Origin: Ectocarpus siliculosus | Taxonomy: Eukaryota > Sar > Phaeophyceae > Ectocarpales > Ectocarpaceae | NCBI GenBank assembly: GCA_000310025.1 | Contig: FN649752.1 | Coordinates: 2,000,473 to 2,064,472 of the forward strand | Length of the DNA stretch: 64,000 nucleotides | Direction of reading: 5' to 3' | In this document: piece by piece, positions 27,301-37,969 of the stretch | Position numbering within the stretch: position 1 is the first letter of the stretch | Layout: every line of letters begins with the position of its first letter | The notes under the pieces: generated by a model | What the model saw: the letters and a program-made list of their open reading frames with translations, nothing else | Database searches by the model: none | Told to the model about the DNA's origin: nothing | Position numbers and translations under genes: made by a program

Positions 27301-27825
27301 TGCTGTTGAAGGATAGGGTCTCGCTGCTGCTGCGGATTCTTCCACGTAATTCTTGGAGATTCTACGGGACGTTAGCTGCTCTGCTGTTGCAGTGGAAGCG
27401 CCCTCAAAAACAACCAGCCGTTTAAAATAGTCACACCCGGATGTGTCAATGCTGTCGACCGCATCCCAAATCTCACTTCCCTCTCTCTCTCTCTGCTGCC
27501 TCCTCCCCCTCTCGGCAAACCGTTCCTCCTCGACCTCTACAGTACCACACTGTTGTATTCGAATCACGCTTCTCTCTGGGCATGCATCATCACGTGCCAA
27601 AACGCGGAACAATCCAAAACACGTAAAAAAAAAATCGATGATCATCACCTGCGGGACGCTGATTTCGGCATCTCTCGTGAGGTTAGACAGGTCGTCCACC
27701 AGGTTCAGCCACGGCTTGACGTCCCTCCGAATGCCCGCGGCAATGGCGCTGCTCTCCTCGCCCCCACCGCCATCGTCCGCCTCAACAGAAGCGGCGCCAC
27801 CTGCCGATTTCTCCTCCAGAGACAT
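13171..27825 (-). CDS. dynamin-related GTPase with C-terminal PDZ domain (16 exons)
   Basis: Sixteen minus-strand exons: 27649-27825, 25810-26025, 24796-24963, 23876-23947, 23219-23397, 22590-22721, 21407-21484, 20782-20869, 19817-19966, 18755-18904, 17960-18133, 16196-16384, 15562-15676, 14655-14797, 13916-14059 and 13171-13305 (stop TAG). All phases agree; they sum to 2310 bases, or 769 residues. GTPase motifs are G1 GDQSSGKS (~63-70), G2 threonine in SGLVTRCP, G3 DLPG (~168) and G4 TKPD (~236). The stalk follows ([37 protein letters not shown]) and the GED at about 590-677. There is no PH or proline-rich region. Residues about 684-765 form a PDZ-like domain with carboxylate loop GPMGLGLSL and [16 protein letters not shown]. 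It should bind and remodel membranes through GTP-driven assembly. The first in-frame ATG is at 27825; an upstream exon is possible. The last intron uses a GC donor. Confidence 0.92.
16395..16964. other. corrupted duplicate of 17212-17800 (left flank of gap)
   Basis: From about 16440 the sequence breaks into homopolymer runs, yet it follows 17290-17800 landmark by landmark: CTGGGAAATTT, then CTGcnTGTGC, AAAACGG, GGCCTAAA, GGCCAA and CCGATGA occur in the same order and spacing. I take it as the degraded end of a read covering the same locus as the right flank. It lies inside intron 11 of the dynamin gene. Confidence 0.8.
16965..17064. other. assembly gap, 100 N, probably spurious
   Basis: Exactly 100 N, a usual placeholder for a gap of unknown size. 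The two flanks appear to overlap by about 700 bases, so the true gap is probably negative. Confidence 0.9.
17065..17290. other. corrupted right flank of gap, smeared copy of 16250-16470
   Basis: This G-rich low-quality stretch can be laid on 16250-16470 in order: GTGnGGGTTAGG with TGGTTAGGC, GGTTGGTTG with GCTTGTTGATG, and AAGGAAAAAT with ACGGAAAATT. It therefore contains a ruined second copy of dynamin exon 12 and should not be annotated as another exon. Confidence 0.7.
18327..18358 (+). repeat. CTG trinucleotide repeat in dynamin intron 10
   Basis: About 10-11 CTG units, read as CAG on the gene strand, within the intron between exons 11 (ends 18133) and 10 (starts 18755 on this axis). It is non-coding. 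Confidence 0.85.
21636..22433. mobile_element. 798-bp MITE with about 40-bp terminal inverted repeats, TTA target duplication
   Basis: The left end (21636 onward) and the reverse complement of the right end (22433 backward) agree over about 40 bases with only two or three mismatches; both contain TTAACGAAGAAATCAGATC. Both ends start GGG and are flanked by TTA (21633-21635 and 22434-22436). TTA duplication with GGG/GGC-type termini is typical of PIF/Harbinger elements. No transposase is visible, so it is a non-autonomous derivative. It sits in the intron between dynamin exons 6 and 7. Confidence 0.85.
24702..24750 (-). repeat. stray copy of the end of dynamin exon 10 with its splice donor
   Basis: About 45 bases here match 18733-18778 with few changes. 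The copied part covers the last codons of exon 10 (VAATE), its GTATGC donor and about 20 intron bases. It lies in intron 3 of the same gene, on the same strand. There is no acceptor or remaining exon with it, so it is not an exon. Confidence 0.6.
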
Positions 27826-28121
27826 TTTGCTCTGGTCCTTCTTTTCCTTTCGTCTCTCGGCAACGGACGTGGGGTCGTCAGCAACCTCGTTGCAAAACCT
27901 CTCGCCTTCGATGTGAGAGCTGTAACCCCTGTGATACAAGGCGGAAAGGACCTATCTCTGCTGATCTGTAGACCGGCGCTCGGCGATGGCAGAGGGGGAT
28001 CGCGATGGGGAAATTGGGCATACGCTACCTACAGCTAGTTATCTGGACAGCGGAGCCCCTGGCGGAGAGATGTGCGGATCTGCAGCGACACCCGCAGCAC
28101 AAAAGACACGGCACAGCAAGC
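27826..28121. promoter_or_regulatory. shared divergent promoter region
   Basis: Only 179-296 bases separate the start codons of the dynamin-related gene (ATG at 27825, minus) and the neurochondrin gene (ATG at 28005 or 28122, plus). Both promoters and both 5' UTRs must overlap here unless upstream non-coding exons exist. I see no clear TATA box. Confidence 0.55.
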
Positions 28122-31100
28122 ATGGTCCAGGTGGAAGAGAATCAAACCAGCAGCAGCCATGATGGTTCCCCGCCTCTTCATCCAGCAGCAGCCTCGACGC
28201 CGCCGCCGCCAGCAGCAGCAGCACCACCACAAGATCAGGCCAACAACAACAAGCCGTCCGCGTCGGCAGTCCTCGCCCAGTGCCTCAAGCTCCTGAAGGG
28301 CCAGTCCGATGAGCACAAGTTCGCGGGGCTAGTGATGGTGACCAAGCACGTCCCGGCTCTCACTGCGTCTGAGAGCGTACGAACTGTCAGCAGCGGTTCT
28401 CCTTCCGCTTCCGCCGGTGGCGGCGAACTCCGACAGATTTGCAACGCTGTCGGCCCGGCCTTTCTGCACCGATTGCTGAGGACCCCAGGAGATAAGAGCA
28501 GCGGCGGCGGCAGCGGTGGCGATCGTGGTGGAGCTGCTGTCGGTGGGCTTTCGGTGTACCAGCAGATCGCGCTCGGCGTGCTGGCGGCCCTCTTCCAGGA
28601 CGAGAGCCTGGTGAGTCGATGCTCCAGCGCTGAGTTTTTTGTCTGTAGCCCTCTTGCGGCCGCTGCAACCGAAAGCCCACTGCTGTGCTCCTCTTGTACA
28701 CAGGTAGACTACAGCCGCGAGTGTGGCATGTCGTGGTACAGCGGCAGTCTTCGGCAATGAAGAAGGAGAGGATAGCATTAGCAAAACAGGGTGGGCGAAT
28801 TCACGCTGTCCTACTAAAACCTGGCGTTACAACAAGGACATCATGCTGACGCCTTGATGATTAAAACGCCGCCTTCGCACCACCACCCTTGTTGTGGATT
28901 TTCAAGAATTCAAAATTTCAAATTTCAAAACTTTCGTCTCGTAACCGCCGCCTGCACTCGCCACCGCCCCGTGTGCCTCCTCCGCCCCCGCCGACGATAA
29001 AAAAAAAACAGGTCCCGAAGTTTGTTCCCATCGCCCCGGCCCTCGTGCGCGCTCTCCGCGCAGCCGACGCGGCGACGCAGACGCAGGGGCTCTGCGACGC
29101 TCTCTACTGCACCCAGGCCATCGCCGGCGTGCCCGTCGGCATGGAGCGGCTGCTGAGGGCCGGCGCTGCGCCGGCCGTCGCGAGCCGCCTCTCGGTTGCA
29201 AGCGGAGAACGGGCGGCAAGGCCGAACGAGGAGAAGGATCCCGGTGGCGACCAAAGCGGTGGTAGTGGCGCCGGCGTGGAAGAAAGCAAAGCGGGAGGGC
29301 CACCGCCCCCACCACCGGGAGAAGATAGGCAAGCCGCCGCCGACGCGACGCCGTCGGCGGGATCTCGTTCGTCGTCGGCGGCGGGGCTCGGAGGCGGGGG
29401 CGGCGGCGGCGGCGGCGGCGGCGACCCAAAGGACGATGGACGAGGGGGTCCAGCGGACGGGGACACCCCGGCGGCGGCGGCGGAGAGGTCGGAGGGCCTA
29501 GCGCTCGCCTTCGTGGGGCGCGCGCTCGAGGCCTCAGGCGGCGGCTGCCTGGGCTCCCGCGAGCTCACGGCCGTCGCGGAGGCGTTTCGAGACGACCCGA
29601 CCCCAGCCAAGTTCGGCTTCTTGGACCTCTTGCTGCGGTGGGCGTCTCTGCGAGAAGACGAAGAGTCGGCGCCTTTTCCAGCAGGGGGCGACGGCGGGGT
29701 CGGGGCGTGGACTCGGGATGGGCCGTTCCCCGCCGCCCTTCGGGAAGGGCTGCTGCAGGCGCTCCACGGAGCGGCGGAGGACGACCGCCGGGACTCGGCT
29801 CTCGCGCTGCTCGCGTCGCTGCTGCGCGCCGTGGGACAGGAGTGGGCTGTGGAGGAGGATGTAGAGGAAGCCGACAACGACGACGATGGTGGGGGGAAAG
29901 CCGGTGCGGATGAGCAACAAAGAAGCAGCAACGGGGTTAAGAAGAAGAAGATGAAGAAGAACAGAGTAGCGAAGAGAAAACGAGGGACGTTCGTAGCGTT
30001 CGCCGTCAGGTGCGCCGCGGGCGAGGTTCGCATCCTGCTGGACGAGGCGCTGTCCCTGTTCGTACCGGCAGCGGCGAGAGGGGGGGCGAGGGCGTCGGAT
30101 GGAGACGAGGAGGCCGGCCCCGGTACCGGACAGAAAGCGAGAGGCGCCATGGGTCCGGCGGGGGCAGACCCTTCGATAGGAATCGCGGCCGAGATAACCG
30201 CTGCGAAAGCTGCTGCTGCCGGAGCGGGTGGAAAGCAGGGGGAAGGACAGCGGCTGTCACCAGCACCGCGATCTCCCCTTCCCGCGTCGCAGCTCAAGGC
30301 AATTAAGGAGCAGCGTGCGGCAAGACTGCTGCGCATGGTTCCCGTCGGTCTCGGGGTCGCCGAATCGACCATTGCTTTTCTTTGTGGAGGGGGGGGTGGG
30401 GAGGAGGAGGGGAAGGAGGGAGGCGGAAAAAGCAGCAAGAATCGCTGGGAGGAGCTACCCATCGACACGCTGCAAGACCTGCAGAAGGTGAGCTTCATCA
30501 AAGGTCGCCCTCCGGAAGCGGTAGCGTTCGCTTGTGAGCCGTAACGTTGTTGCTCACGCACCATCTGCCCTCACTTCGCATAGCCTGCTCTCCCGCACGA
30601 ATTACTTTCTTTGATCCAGATGCCCCCTCCGTCCCCATACTCTGCTGTTTCGTACGCAAACCCCGCTCTGCACCCCAAGACTCTGGTGGGCCTCTTCGGT
30701 TGCGTGCTGGACTTCTTGTCGGAGATCCGACGCTGGGTCCTCGCCGTGTCTCATTCGACCGGCGGCGACGCCGACGGCGGCTCAGCCTCGGCGGGGCCGT
30801 CCATCGTCGACCTGTGGGCTCTGCACAGGCTCGGGCTGGAGTGCTCGCGGGTCCTCGGCGTGTGGGTGGCGGAGGACCCGGAGTCGCTGCCGCAGAGGTT
30901 CCTGGAGGCGTTGCCGGTGCTGCTGGCGCTCAAGGCCGGCGAGGAGGTAATACTGTCTACAGCTTTGTGTATTTGTCGTTTTGATTCTTTGAGGTTCGCT
31001 GGGCTGTTGGAGTCAAGAGTTGTTGGAGTCAAGAACTGTTGGAGTCAAGAGTTGTTGGAGTCAAGAGCTGTTGGAGTCAAGAGTTGTTGGAGTCAAGAGT

Positions 31101-32618
31101 TGTTGGAGTCAGGAGCTGTTGGAGTCAAGAAAGCGTCAGCTTTGTAAGCTGTTCGAGCTCGGGAAAACGTCAGCTGGATCACACCAACGATGTCTTACTT
31201 TCATCTTGCATCACGCTTTGATGACACTACGACTATGCTATGATGAGAGCCCACTACGGGCGCGCGCGTTGTAAGGGCTATTCATATGTTAATGGAGTGG
31301 GGTTCGCTGGGGGCATGCGGTTGGCTGGTGTACCGCCTCACCGAGAGCGCACGGGGGCTGAAGAAGAGAAAGGTTGTCAGCAATGATGATGGTTGTTTCT
31401 CGTGCGCTCGTGTATGTGTTGACTCGTTGTCCCGCGGGTAACCGCGTTTCTGACAGCGCCTCCCCCCTGTCCCTTTTGGCTAATACGCCTTCGACCCACC
31501 TTTTGAAAATTCGCCCGATGCTCGGGAAGGCCCCTGATTCGGACGATGAGGAGAGCGACGACGATGACAACGACGACGACGCATCGGCAACCGTGACGCC
31601 AACGCTGGCGGCCTTCCCGGGAGCCGCCCGATACCTGGCCGGCGGCGCTCGGGCGGGCCACGCCGCGTCGGCGTCGTCCGCTACGCGGCCGGACGAGGCC
31701 CTCCACAACATCCTGCGCGCGATGCTGGCGCTCTCGTACGAGCCGACCCCTCTAGCGGCCATGGTGGAAGAGGGCGTGGCGGCCCGCCTCGCCCGCCTTG
31801 CCGCCTCGGGGCCGCCCGCGATCGCCGCGCTGCTGCTGCTCGGCAGGACCAGCGGCAGCGGTGGCGGCGGTCTGCCGACTTCGCCGCCGGAGCAAGTATC
31901 GGAGGCGGTGCGGTCGCCGCTCGTGAGCGCGTGCGGCCTGCTGACGAACATCCTTACCTCTGCGGGCCACCTGGCGTGGCCGGAGGATCGGCCGGCGGCG
32001 GCCAGCGGCGGCGGCGGCGGCGCGGCGCGGAGACGAGGCGCCGGGAGCCACCAGCCGCGGGGGGCGCCGAGCCACGCCGTCCTCGGGCACCCGGGCATGG
32101 GGCAGTGCCTGGCGTCGCTCGCCGAGGTGGCGGGCGCCGCCGGTGCCGCCCGGCGCGCCGGGGGCGGGGCTCGCTGGCGGTTGCTCGCCGCGCACGCCAC
32201 CCTCGTCGTGATGACCGTGGCCCGCGCGGCCACGCCCGGGAACGGCCTGGCGCCGGCGGCCGGCCTGGCCGGCCGGAGGCCGCAGCGGTGGTCGGGAGAG
32301 GAGGGCGACGCGCGAGGCATCGGTGCGCGGGGGTCGTCGCCGTCCGTCTGGGAAGGGATGGCCCGGGCGGTGGACGAGGCCCTGGGGTCGTTGAGCGCGA
32401 CCCCTGGTAGGGGGTTGATCGGTGGCGGGAGGGGAGGAGAGGAGGAGGAGGAGGCAAGCTACGAAGAAGGGTCGATCTGGCAGTGGTGTCTCGAGTGCGC
32501 GAGGGAGATAGAGGCCGCTCCGGGTGGGGCGGCGGGTAACGCGTACGTGTCGTGCGGGGTGGTGCCGCGGCGGGTGATCAGGAGCCTCAAGGAGGCCTCT
32601 GCTGATGGCAGGATTTAG
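28122..32618 (+). CDS. neurochondrin family protein (4 exons)
   Basis: Exons 28122-28610, 29012-30487, 30620-30946 and 31530-32618 (stop TAG) all join in phase 0. They give about 1126 residues, or 1165 if the in-frame ATG at 28005 is used. Conserved blocks follow animal and plant neurochondrin: DEHKFAGLVMVTKHV, VGPAFLHRLLRT, IALGVLAALFQDE, a long central helical region, LHRLGLECSRVLGVWVAED, and ILRAMLALSYEP near the C-terminus. The fold is Armadillo-like. It is longer than the roughly 730-residue human protein because of Gly/Ala/Ser and Lys-rich inserts, including KKKKMKKNR and an acidic DEESDDDDNDDD linker. The exon 4 start at 31530 is chosen because it is the first AG after a strong pyrimidine tract, keeps phase 0 and places the acidic linker where neurochondrin has one. 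It is probably a cytosolic adaptor; the function in algae is unknown. Confidence 0.85.
31005..31132 (+). repeat. 16-bp minisatellite, 8 units, in neurochondrin intron 3
   Basis: Eight head-to-tail units of TGTTGGAGTCAAGAGT or near variants fill 128 bases with no interruption. The array begins 58 bases after the exon 3 donor at 30947 and is non-coding. Confidence 0.95.
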
Positions 32619-34071
32619 CGATTTTTTGTGGTGATCCGCGGGCGAGCGGGCTCTCGGTCATCGGGATTCATTGGAGTACACCGGGCATGGTTTTGGGATA
32701 TCTGTTTTGTTTCGGCGCCAAAGGGACTAAACCAACGTCTACCATCTTTTGAACGGGGCGTGTGTGTCGTCCTTTTGTGAAGGGGGAGGAGAGCAGGGTT
32801 TGGCGCTGTATCCTGGTTCAGCGGGTGTGGAGCGTTCTACACCCAGCTGGACCTAACAAAATGTGGACCTAAGAATATGTGCTCTGCGCGTGTAGCTAGA
32901 ATACGAGCGGAAGGTCGAGTTGCGGGGCTACCCGGTTTTGTTCGGAATGGCATCGGTGCTCTTTGTGGTTTGGCGTGGCTGGGCTATTTGGGCTGAGTGT
33001 TGTTCTAGACGTGTTTGTTGGGGTTTAGCATGTTGTTGATATCGTCATATAAGTAATCATGGCCGATACCCTGCACGTCTTCGTTGCTACGGCGCTCTTC
33101 GAGGCAGGGACGAAACTGCCTTGGGCGTATTCTCCACGCTCCCACGCCACAAGTGAGCCAGCCCTGTGTCATATTTCGATTATAGATGCACACTCCTTTC
33201 AGCACATTCTAGACTTTGATTCGGTTTAAACCCCAAGGTACAGCCGGCTAGGTCGGCCTGACCAAACACACCTTCCGTACCAGCGGTGAGGATTTTTGCT
33301 CGTTGTGATCATCGCATGCGAGCCCCCATGACGAGCAAAAGTGACCACGCGTGCGGTCTAGCCGTGCTTGGTGGGTGGGCAACGATGGAGTTATGTGTGT
33401 GAATTCTTCCGTTCGACAGCTGAGGTCATCGCGAGCGCTAGTGGAGTCGGTCCTCTCCAAGTCCCCCCTTGTGTGGTTGAGAGCGTGTGCTATGGAAGTG
33501 AATGTCGGCGCTGCCGCTGCTGCTTTCGTGCGTGCCCTTCCGTACCTTACCCTTTGGCTCTTCCTTTCATTTTCACCGCCACGCTGGTGTTAAGCGGAAG
33601 AGAAATTTCCAGCGAAGCATTCGCGAAATCTGCAGCAGTATTGCAGATGGCGGTTGTTCCACGACGGCGGGCACAAAATGCTTGACAACGAAGGAGCCTT
33701 AAGGTCAGGAACTCCACACTTCACGTACAGGGTAGTACCACGCCGACGAATTCATGCGCCCTTACTACTGTAAAACACCGAACCCCTATTTACTAGCATT
33801 CTTCCCAATGGCCCTCCGGGCACATGCGCCGCGCTCCGAGGCAGTTTTGCCCGTCCGATATTCTTGGGTGGAATTTTGTCGGCCAGGAGAGGCAGTGTAC
33901 TCCAAATGTCTATGGCGGCCTGAGCTTCTCGGTGAACGTCTCATGTAGCGAGAACCCCAACGAGTACACATGCGTACGGCAGCCTACAATGAAATACTCC
34001 ATTTGACAGATACCATACATCACTGTCAGACACTCACGAAAAACGGGACAACAACCTCAAAGCAGTAAACT
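32619..34071. other. 3' flank of neurochondrin, no gene seen
   Basis: No open frame has conserved motifs or plausible splice borders. The left part is presumably the neurochondrin 3' UTR and terminator region. The right part borders the repeat cluster. Confidence 0.5.
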
Positions 34072-34400
34072 CATTCCCAAGCTCTAGCTTGGGTCTCAGT
34101 CGATCAAAAGTCTTTTTTTTCCGTCTGTGGAGTTTTCAGTAGCATAGCGGACCCCTTGCCCGACCGGGTCGAAAATGCCGATCTCAGCCCACACTGCGAA
34201 CCTCCGAGAACTACCAGCAGTTCTGGGTAGCTGAGACGATTTCAAGACCTCTCACAGTCGTTTGAGCAGCTATCGTTTGCTGTGGGTCGATAACCAGTGC
34301 CTCCGTCGACAAGAAGATCTGCGTTACATCGTCACATCGGAACGACCAGATCGTCACTTCGGAACGACCAGATTGGTTCACTTGTCGTTGAGGGTCCTCT
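34072..34400 (+). repeat. repeat A, copy 1
   Basis: About 320 bases recur at 35512-35850 at roughly 95 percent identity by eye. The start has a perfect inverted repeat, CCAAGCTCTAGCTTGG, and the block CCCCTTGCCCGACCGGGTC follows. Shorter pieces recur at 34480-34580, 36180-36290 and, more diverged, 59190-59330. No coding capacity. Confidence 0.8.
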
Positions 34401-34713
34401 TTTTATAGATACTTTTGTATAAGAGGCGGACCCCTTGCCCGTTTTATTGTTGTTGTTGATGTGCGGACGAGACAGAGGACTGCCGATCTCAGCCCACACT
34501 GCAAACCTCCGAGAACTACCAGCAGTTCTGGGTAGCTGAGACGATTTCAAGACCTCTCACAGTCGTTTGAGCAGCTTATCTCTCGCTGTGGGGCGAAAAC
34601 CAGTTTCGACAAAAGGATCTCATTGGAACGACCAGATTATTATTAGTTCGGGGTCCTCCTTTTATAGAGTCGTCTTCTTTTTTTTCGCATACGCGTACCA
34701 CATTGAAAATACA

Positions 34714-35240
34714 GGTGACGCTATGATTAATCCATTGCTAATTCTGTCTCAGACTCTTTTCTATGATGGAGATCAGATGATGGAGATGGTTTCGTAGTGT
34801 CCAAAACAAAAAAAAAAACCATCGTTACTCTATCGATACCTCACACCCACCCCTACTCACGCCGACGCAGGCACAGACAGGCAGACTCAACTCTTGTTCG
34901 TGCGTGCTGAAAAATGGTGCATACGGCAGCAGCAGCAGCTTACAGCAGCAGCAGCTGCTTTTTGCTTGTTTGTACAGCTTTTCGTGAGGGTCCTCTTTTT
35001 ATAGATATTTTTGTATAAGAGGCGGACCCCTTGCCCGTTTTATTGTTGTTGTTGATGTGCGGACGAGAGGACGAGAGTGGTAGGCAGGGATGGCTCTTGT
35101 TGTGCGGCAAGTTGCATTGATTGTTTGTTGTTAATGATGCGGACGAGAGGACTAGATAGAGTGTGGTAGGCGAAAGCAGTACGTACCGTGTTAAAGGGAG
35201 ACAGACAGAGTGCCTACCGTGTGTACAAGGGGCAGACATA
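34714..35240 (+). repeat. repeat B, copy 1, carrying an inserted piece of repeat A
   Basis: It matches 39140-39570 in the same orientation. Shared blocks include CTGTCTCAGACTCTTTTCTA, CGTTACTCTATCGATACCTC and GCGTGCTGAAAAATGGT. Relative to the second copy it has about 100 extra bases near 34985-35080, and these are made of the 3' part of repeat A. Repeat A sequence therefore arrived after repeat B had formed. Confidence 0.75.
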
Positions 35241-35511
35241 GTGGAACAGAGTATAGGGGTTGTGCGCGGTGAGGAGGAACGGTGTGCCTACCGTGTGTAT
35301 AAGGGACGAGTGGAACAGACTATAGGGGTTGTGCGCGGTGAGGAGGAACGGCGTTCGAAGGCACATGCAATATGGGTCACAGATCTTTTCGTCACGGATC
35401 GTTTGCCTAGCCGCGTGGCCCCCTGGGCGAACTCCGCGCTCGCCCCCACATCGGTCACTTCCTCTCCCTCTACACTCCCTCTCATCCTCCGTTAGAAGCC
35501 CGGATTCTTCA

Positions 35512-35850
35512 CACATTCCCAAGCTCTAGCTTGGGTCTCAGTCGATCAAAAGTCTTTTTTTTCCGTCTGTGGAGTTTTCAGTAGCATAGCGGACCCCTTG
35601 CCCGACCGGGTCGAAAAGGCCGATCTCAGCCCACACTGCGAACCTCCGAGAACTACCAGCAGTTCTGGGTAGCTAAGACGATTTCAAGACCTTTCACAGT
35701 CGTTTGAGCAGCTATCGCTTGCTGTGGGGCGAAAACCAGTTTCTCCGTCGACAAGAAGATCTGCGTTACATCGTCACATCGGAACGACCAGATTGATTGG
35801 TTGACTTGTCGTTGAGGGTCCTCTTTTTATAGATCTTTTTGTATAAGAGT
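35512..35850 (+). repeat. repeat A, copy 2
   Basis: Second near-full copy of the element at 34072-34400, same orientation, 1440 bases apart. The ends are not TG...CA and nothing between the copies codes for a polymerase, so I do not call them LTRs. Confidence 0.8.
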
Positions 35851-36299
35851 CGTCTTCATTTCTTTCGCCGCCCGCGCCAAGCCTTCTTTTTAAACAGATC
35901 TTTTTATATAGAGTCGTCTTCTTTTTTTCGCCGCCCGCGCCAAGCCTTGCTTGCTTCTCTCGTGTCCCGCGCCAAGTCTTGCTTGCTGGCCACGCTTCTC
36001 TCGAGATGCTGACCGACCTCAGCACACAGCTGGACATTCTGTGTACATACAGCGGAGCTGCTTTTGTTCTGTTGTTGCAGCTTTCTGCATGGCTCTTTTG
36101 TGGTGCGAAAACTAGCATTTATTGTTTGTTGTTGTTGATGTGCGGACGAGAGGACGAGAGTGGTAGGCAAAAAAAGCAGTACGTACCTGCAAATCTCCGG
36201 CAACTGCCAGCAGTTCTGGGTAGCTGAGACGATTTCAAGACCTGTCACAGTCGTTTGAGCAGCTATCGCTCGCGGAGGGGCGATAACCAGTGATTTTAC

Positions 36300-37380
36300 G
36301 ACTATAGTGACCGTTGTACACATGCGGTGGCTGCTGTTATGCTCGGAAGATGCTGCAAAGGTCATAATAAGGTTATCGTCTCTGTCGATTTGGATGCACG
36401 CCGTGCTCGCGTAGGAGATGCGCATTCCTCATTTTTCCTCTGTGCCGATATCCATGAAGAAAAGCAACGGCAGCACGGTTGAAGATACAGACAACAGACG
36501 GTCCGCCATAGTTTTTTTTTCTTCCCTTACATGCATGGATGGGTGGTAAAGCATCGTAAGCGTGTTGCTGCCTTACTTACCTTTAGTGTGCTGCGTAGTC
36601 GTAATTTGAGCGATAAGGGGTAGATGGCAGGACAATCTTATTTGCGTAGTGAGGTTTGACAACTGGTCGTTCGTGGAACGGTGCGCGTCTATCGCGACGG
36701 CAAGCGTATGCATTGAGAAAATAGTTCGTCCGTGGTGCTTCTCGTCATCATTTTCTATTTCGTTGTCACTTCCTACTTCATACCACAAGTAAGTAAGTGA
36801 TGAAAGAGAGTCTCCACAGTTAGTTCGGAAACGGCGACTTTATATATTTATTTGGTTTGTTGCGTTTGTTTGTTGTTGCTGAGCGCACATCGGATGTCGC
36901 CGTTCGTTACAGCCTGCGGTGGGCCACAGGGACGAGAGTGAGTGTCTTCGGTTAAGGTTAGGGTTAGGGTTAGGGTTAGGGTCTCGAGAGTTAATTAATG
37001 CCTTCTCTACGTTTTCTTCTGTTGGTGTACGTAGTAGTAGTAGCACCTGTCTCTCTCTCGCCTATTATCGCCGTTGGGGTCCCAACAACATCGAACGTCA
37101 ACCAACCGCAATCGTTTTGCTTCTTTCTGAGTACGAGGCTATTTGTGTAGTACGTACCCGGCTGCTGTATGTGAGGCGATGGGCGCTGCCTCTTTACTTG
37201 AAGCAACGGGGGCATGATGGCCCCTATACTGTTTGCTGCATGCTGTGCTATGTGACAGCTTCCAGCGGTTCAGAGTGGCGACGGTGGTTTTCGTATGCTC
37301 TTTTTTGCCACCTCCCTGAAGCCTGTCGCGTCTGGCTCACTTGTCTTTGTCGTCCCTTCGTTTTTTTCTTTTTTTTCTTA
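36300..37380 (+). repeat. repeat C, copy 1 (about 1.1 kb, diverged)
   Basis: It aligns in order with 37970-39010. Shared landmarks are AAGGTTATCGTCTCTGT, AACAGACGGTCCGCC, GCTGCGTAGTCGTAATTTGA, TAGTTCGTCCGTGGTGCT, GGGACGAGAGTGAGTGTCTT and CAACAACATCGAACGTCAAC. Divergence is considerable. No protein is conserved between the two copies, so this is a repeat and not a gene pair. Confidence 0.75.
36952..36981 (+). repeat. interstitial telomere-type repeat, TTAAGG + (TTAGGG)4
   Basis: One TTAAGG unit and four perfect TTAGGG units lie inside repeat C copy 1. The matching site in copy 2 (near 38620) reads straight from GAGTGTCTTC into TCGAGAG without them. Confidence 0.95.
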
Positions 37381-37969
37381 ACATAGTCTATATTTTATTT
37401 TTCAGCTTGCTTTTTGGGGTCCACCGGTCATCCGCCCACCACCCATTAGTTCAGTTTTAAATGTTGTTGTTGTTGTTGTTGTCTTCGCATTAAAAACCGT
37501 TCCGATCTCTCTCTACCCAGTACCTTCATTTGTCCTTACTGATCCAACACTTGACGCGGTCGATTCCCGTGGTCACAGGCTAACTTGCCATAAAGAGGCA
37601 CGCTAAAACAAACTGGCCACGAAAGGTCCGCAAGTCAATAAAAATCAACGACAGATATTCTTTGGAACGGGGTGTTTACTTGCCATGTCTATGACTCTGC
37701 AAGTTTCACAATTAATTTTGAAGCTTTTCTGAAGCTAATTGAAACAGTAGTGTGAAGGTTCGATATCCGTTCGGTGAGGAATCAATCGCAAATCATGACC
37801 CGTCCCCGAGTTTGAGCAGCTTCCGCCTCCTGGGGCCGGCAAGAGTCGGCCTTCACTGCTGTACCTTGTCTGTTTCGCCATGGGAATGGCCGGTTGATGA
37901 ACAGCGAAAGAGGGTCCTGCGTGCTGCGTGCCACCACCTTTTTTTTTTTGCGTTTGTTATTGTGATTTT

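Noticed and set aside
27826-27939. N-terminal extension of the dynamin-related protein to 27939
   Set aside because: The open frame upstream of 27825 contains no ATG. It could only be used through an unseen upstream exon.
30947-31529. Neurochondrin exon 4 beginning at 31381 or 31457
   Set aside because: Those acceptors break the phase-0 join. 31530 is the first AG after the pyrimidine tract and keeps the frame.
34072-35850. Repeat A pair as LTRs of a retrotransposon
   Set aside because: No TG...CA ends, no primer binding site, and no gag or polymerase between the copies.
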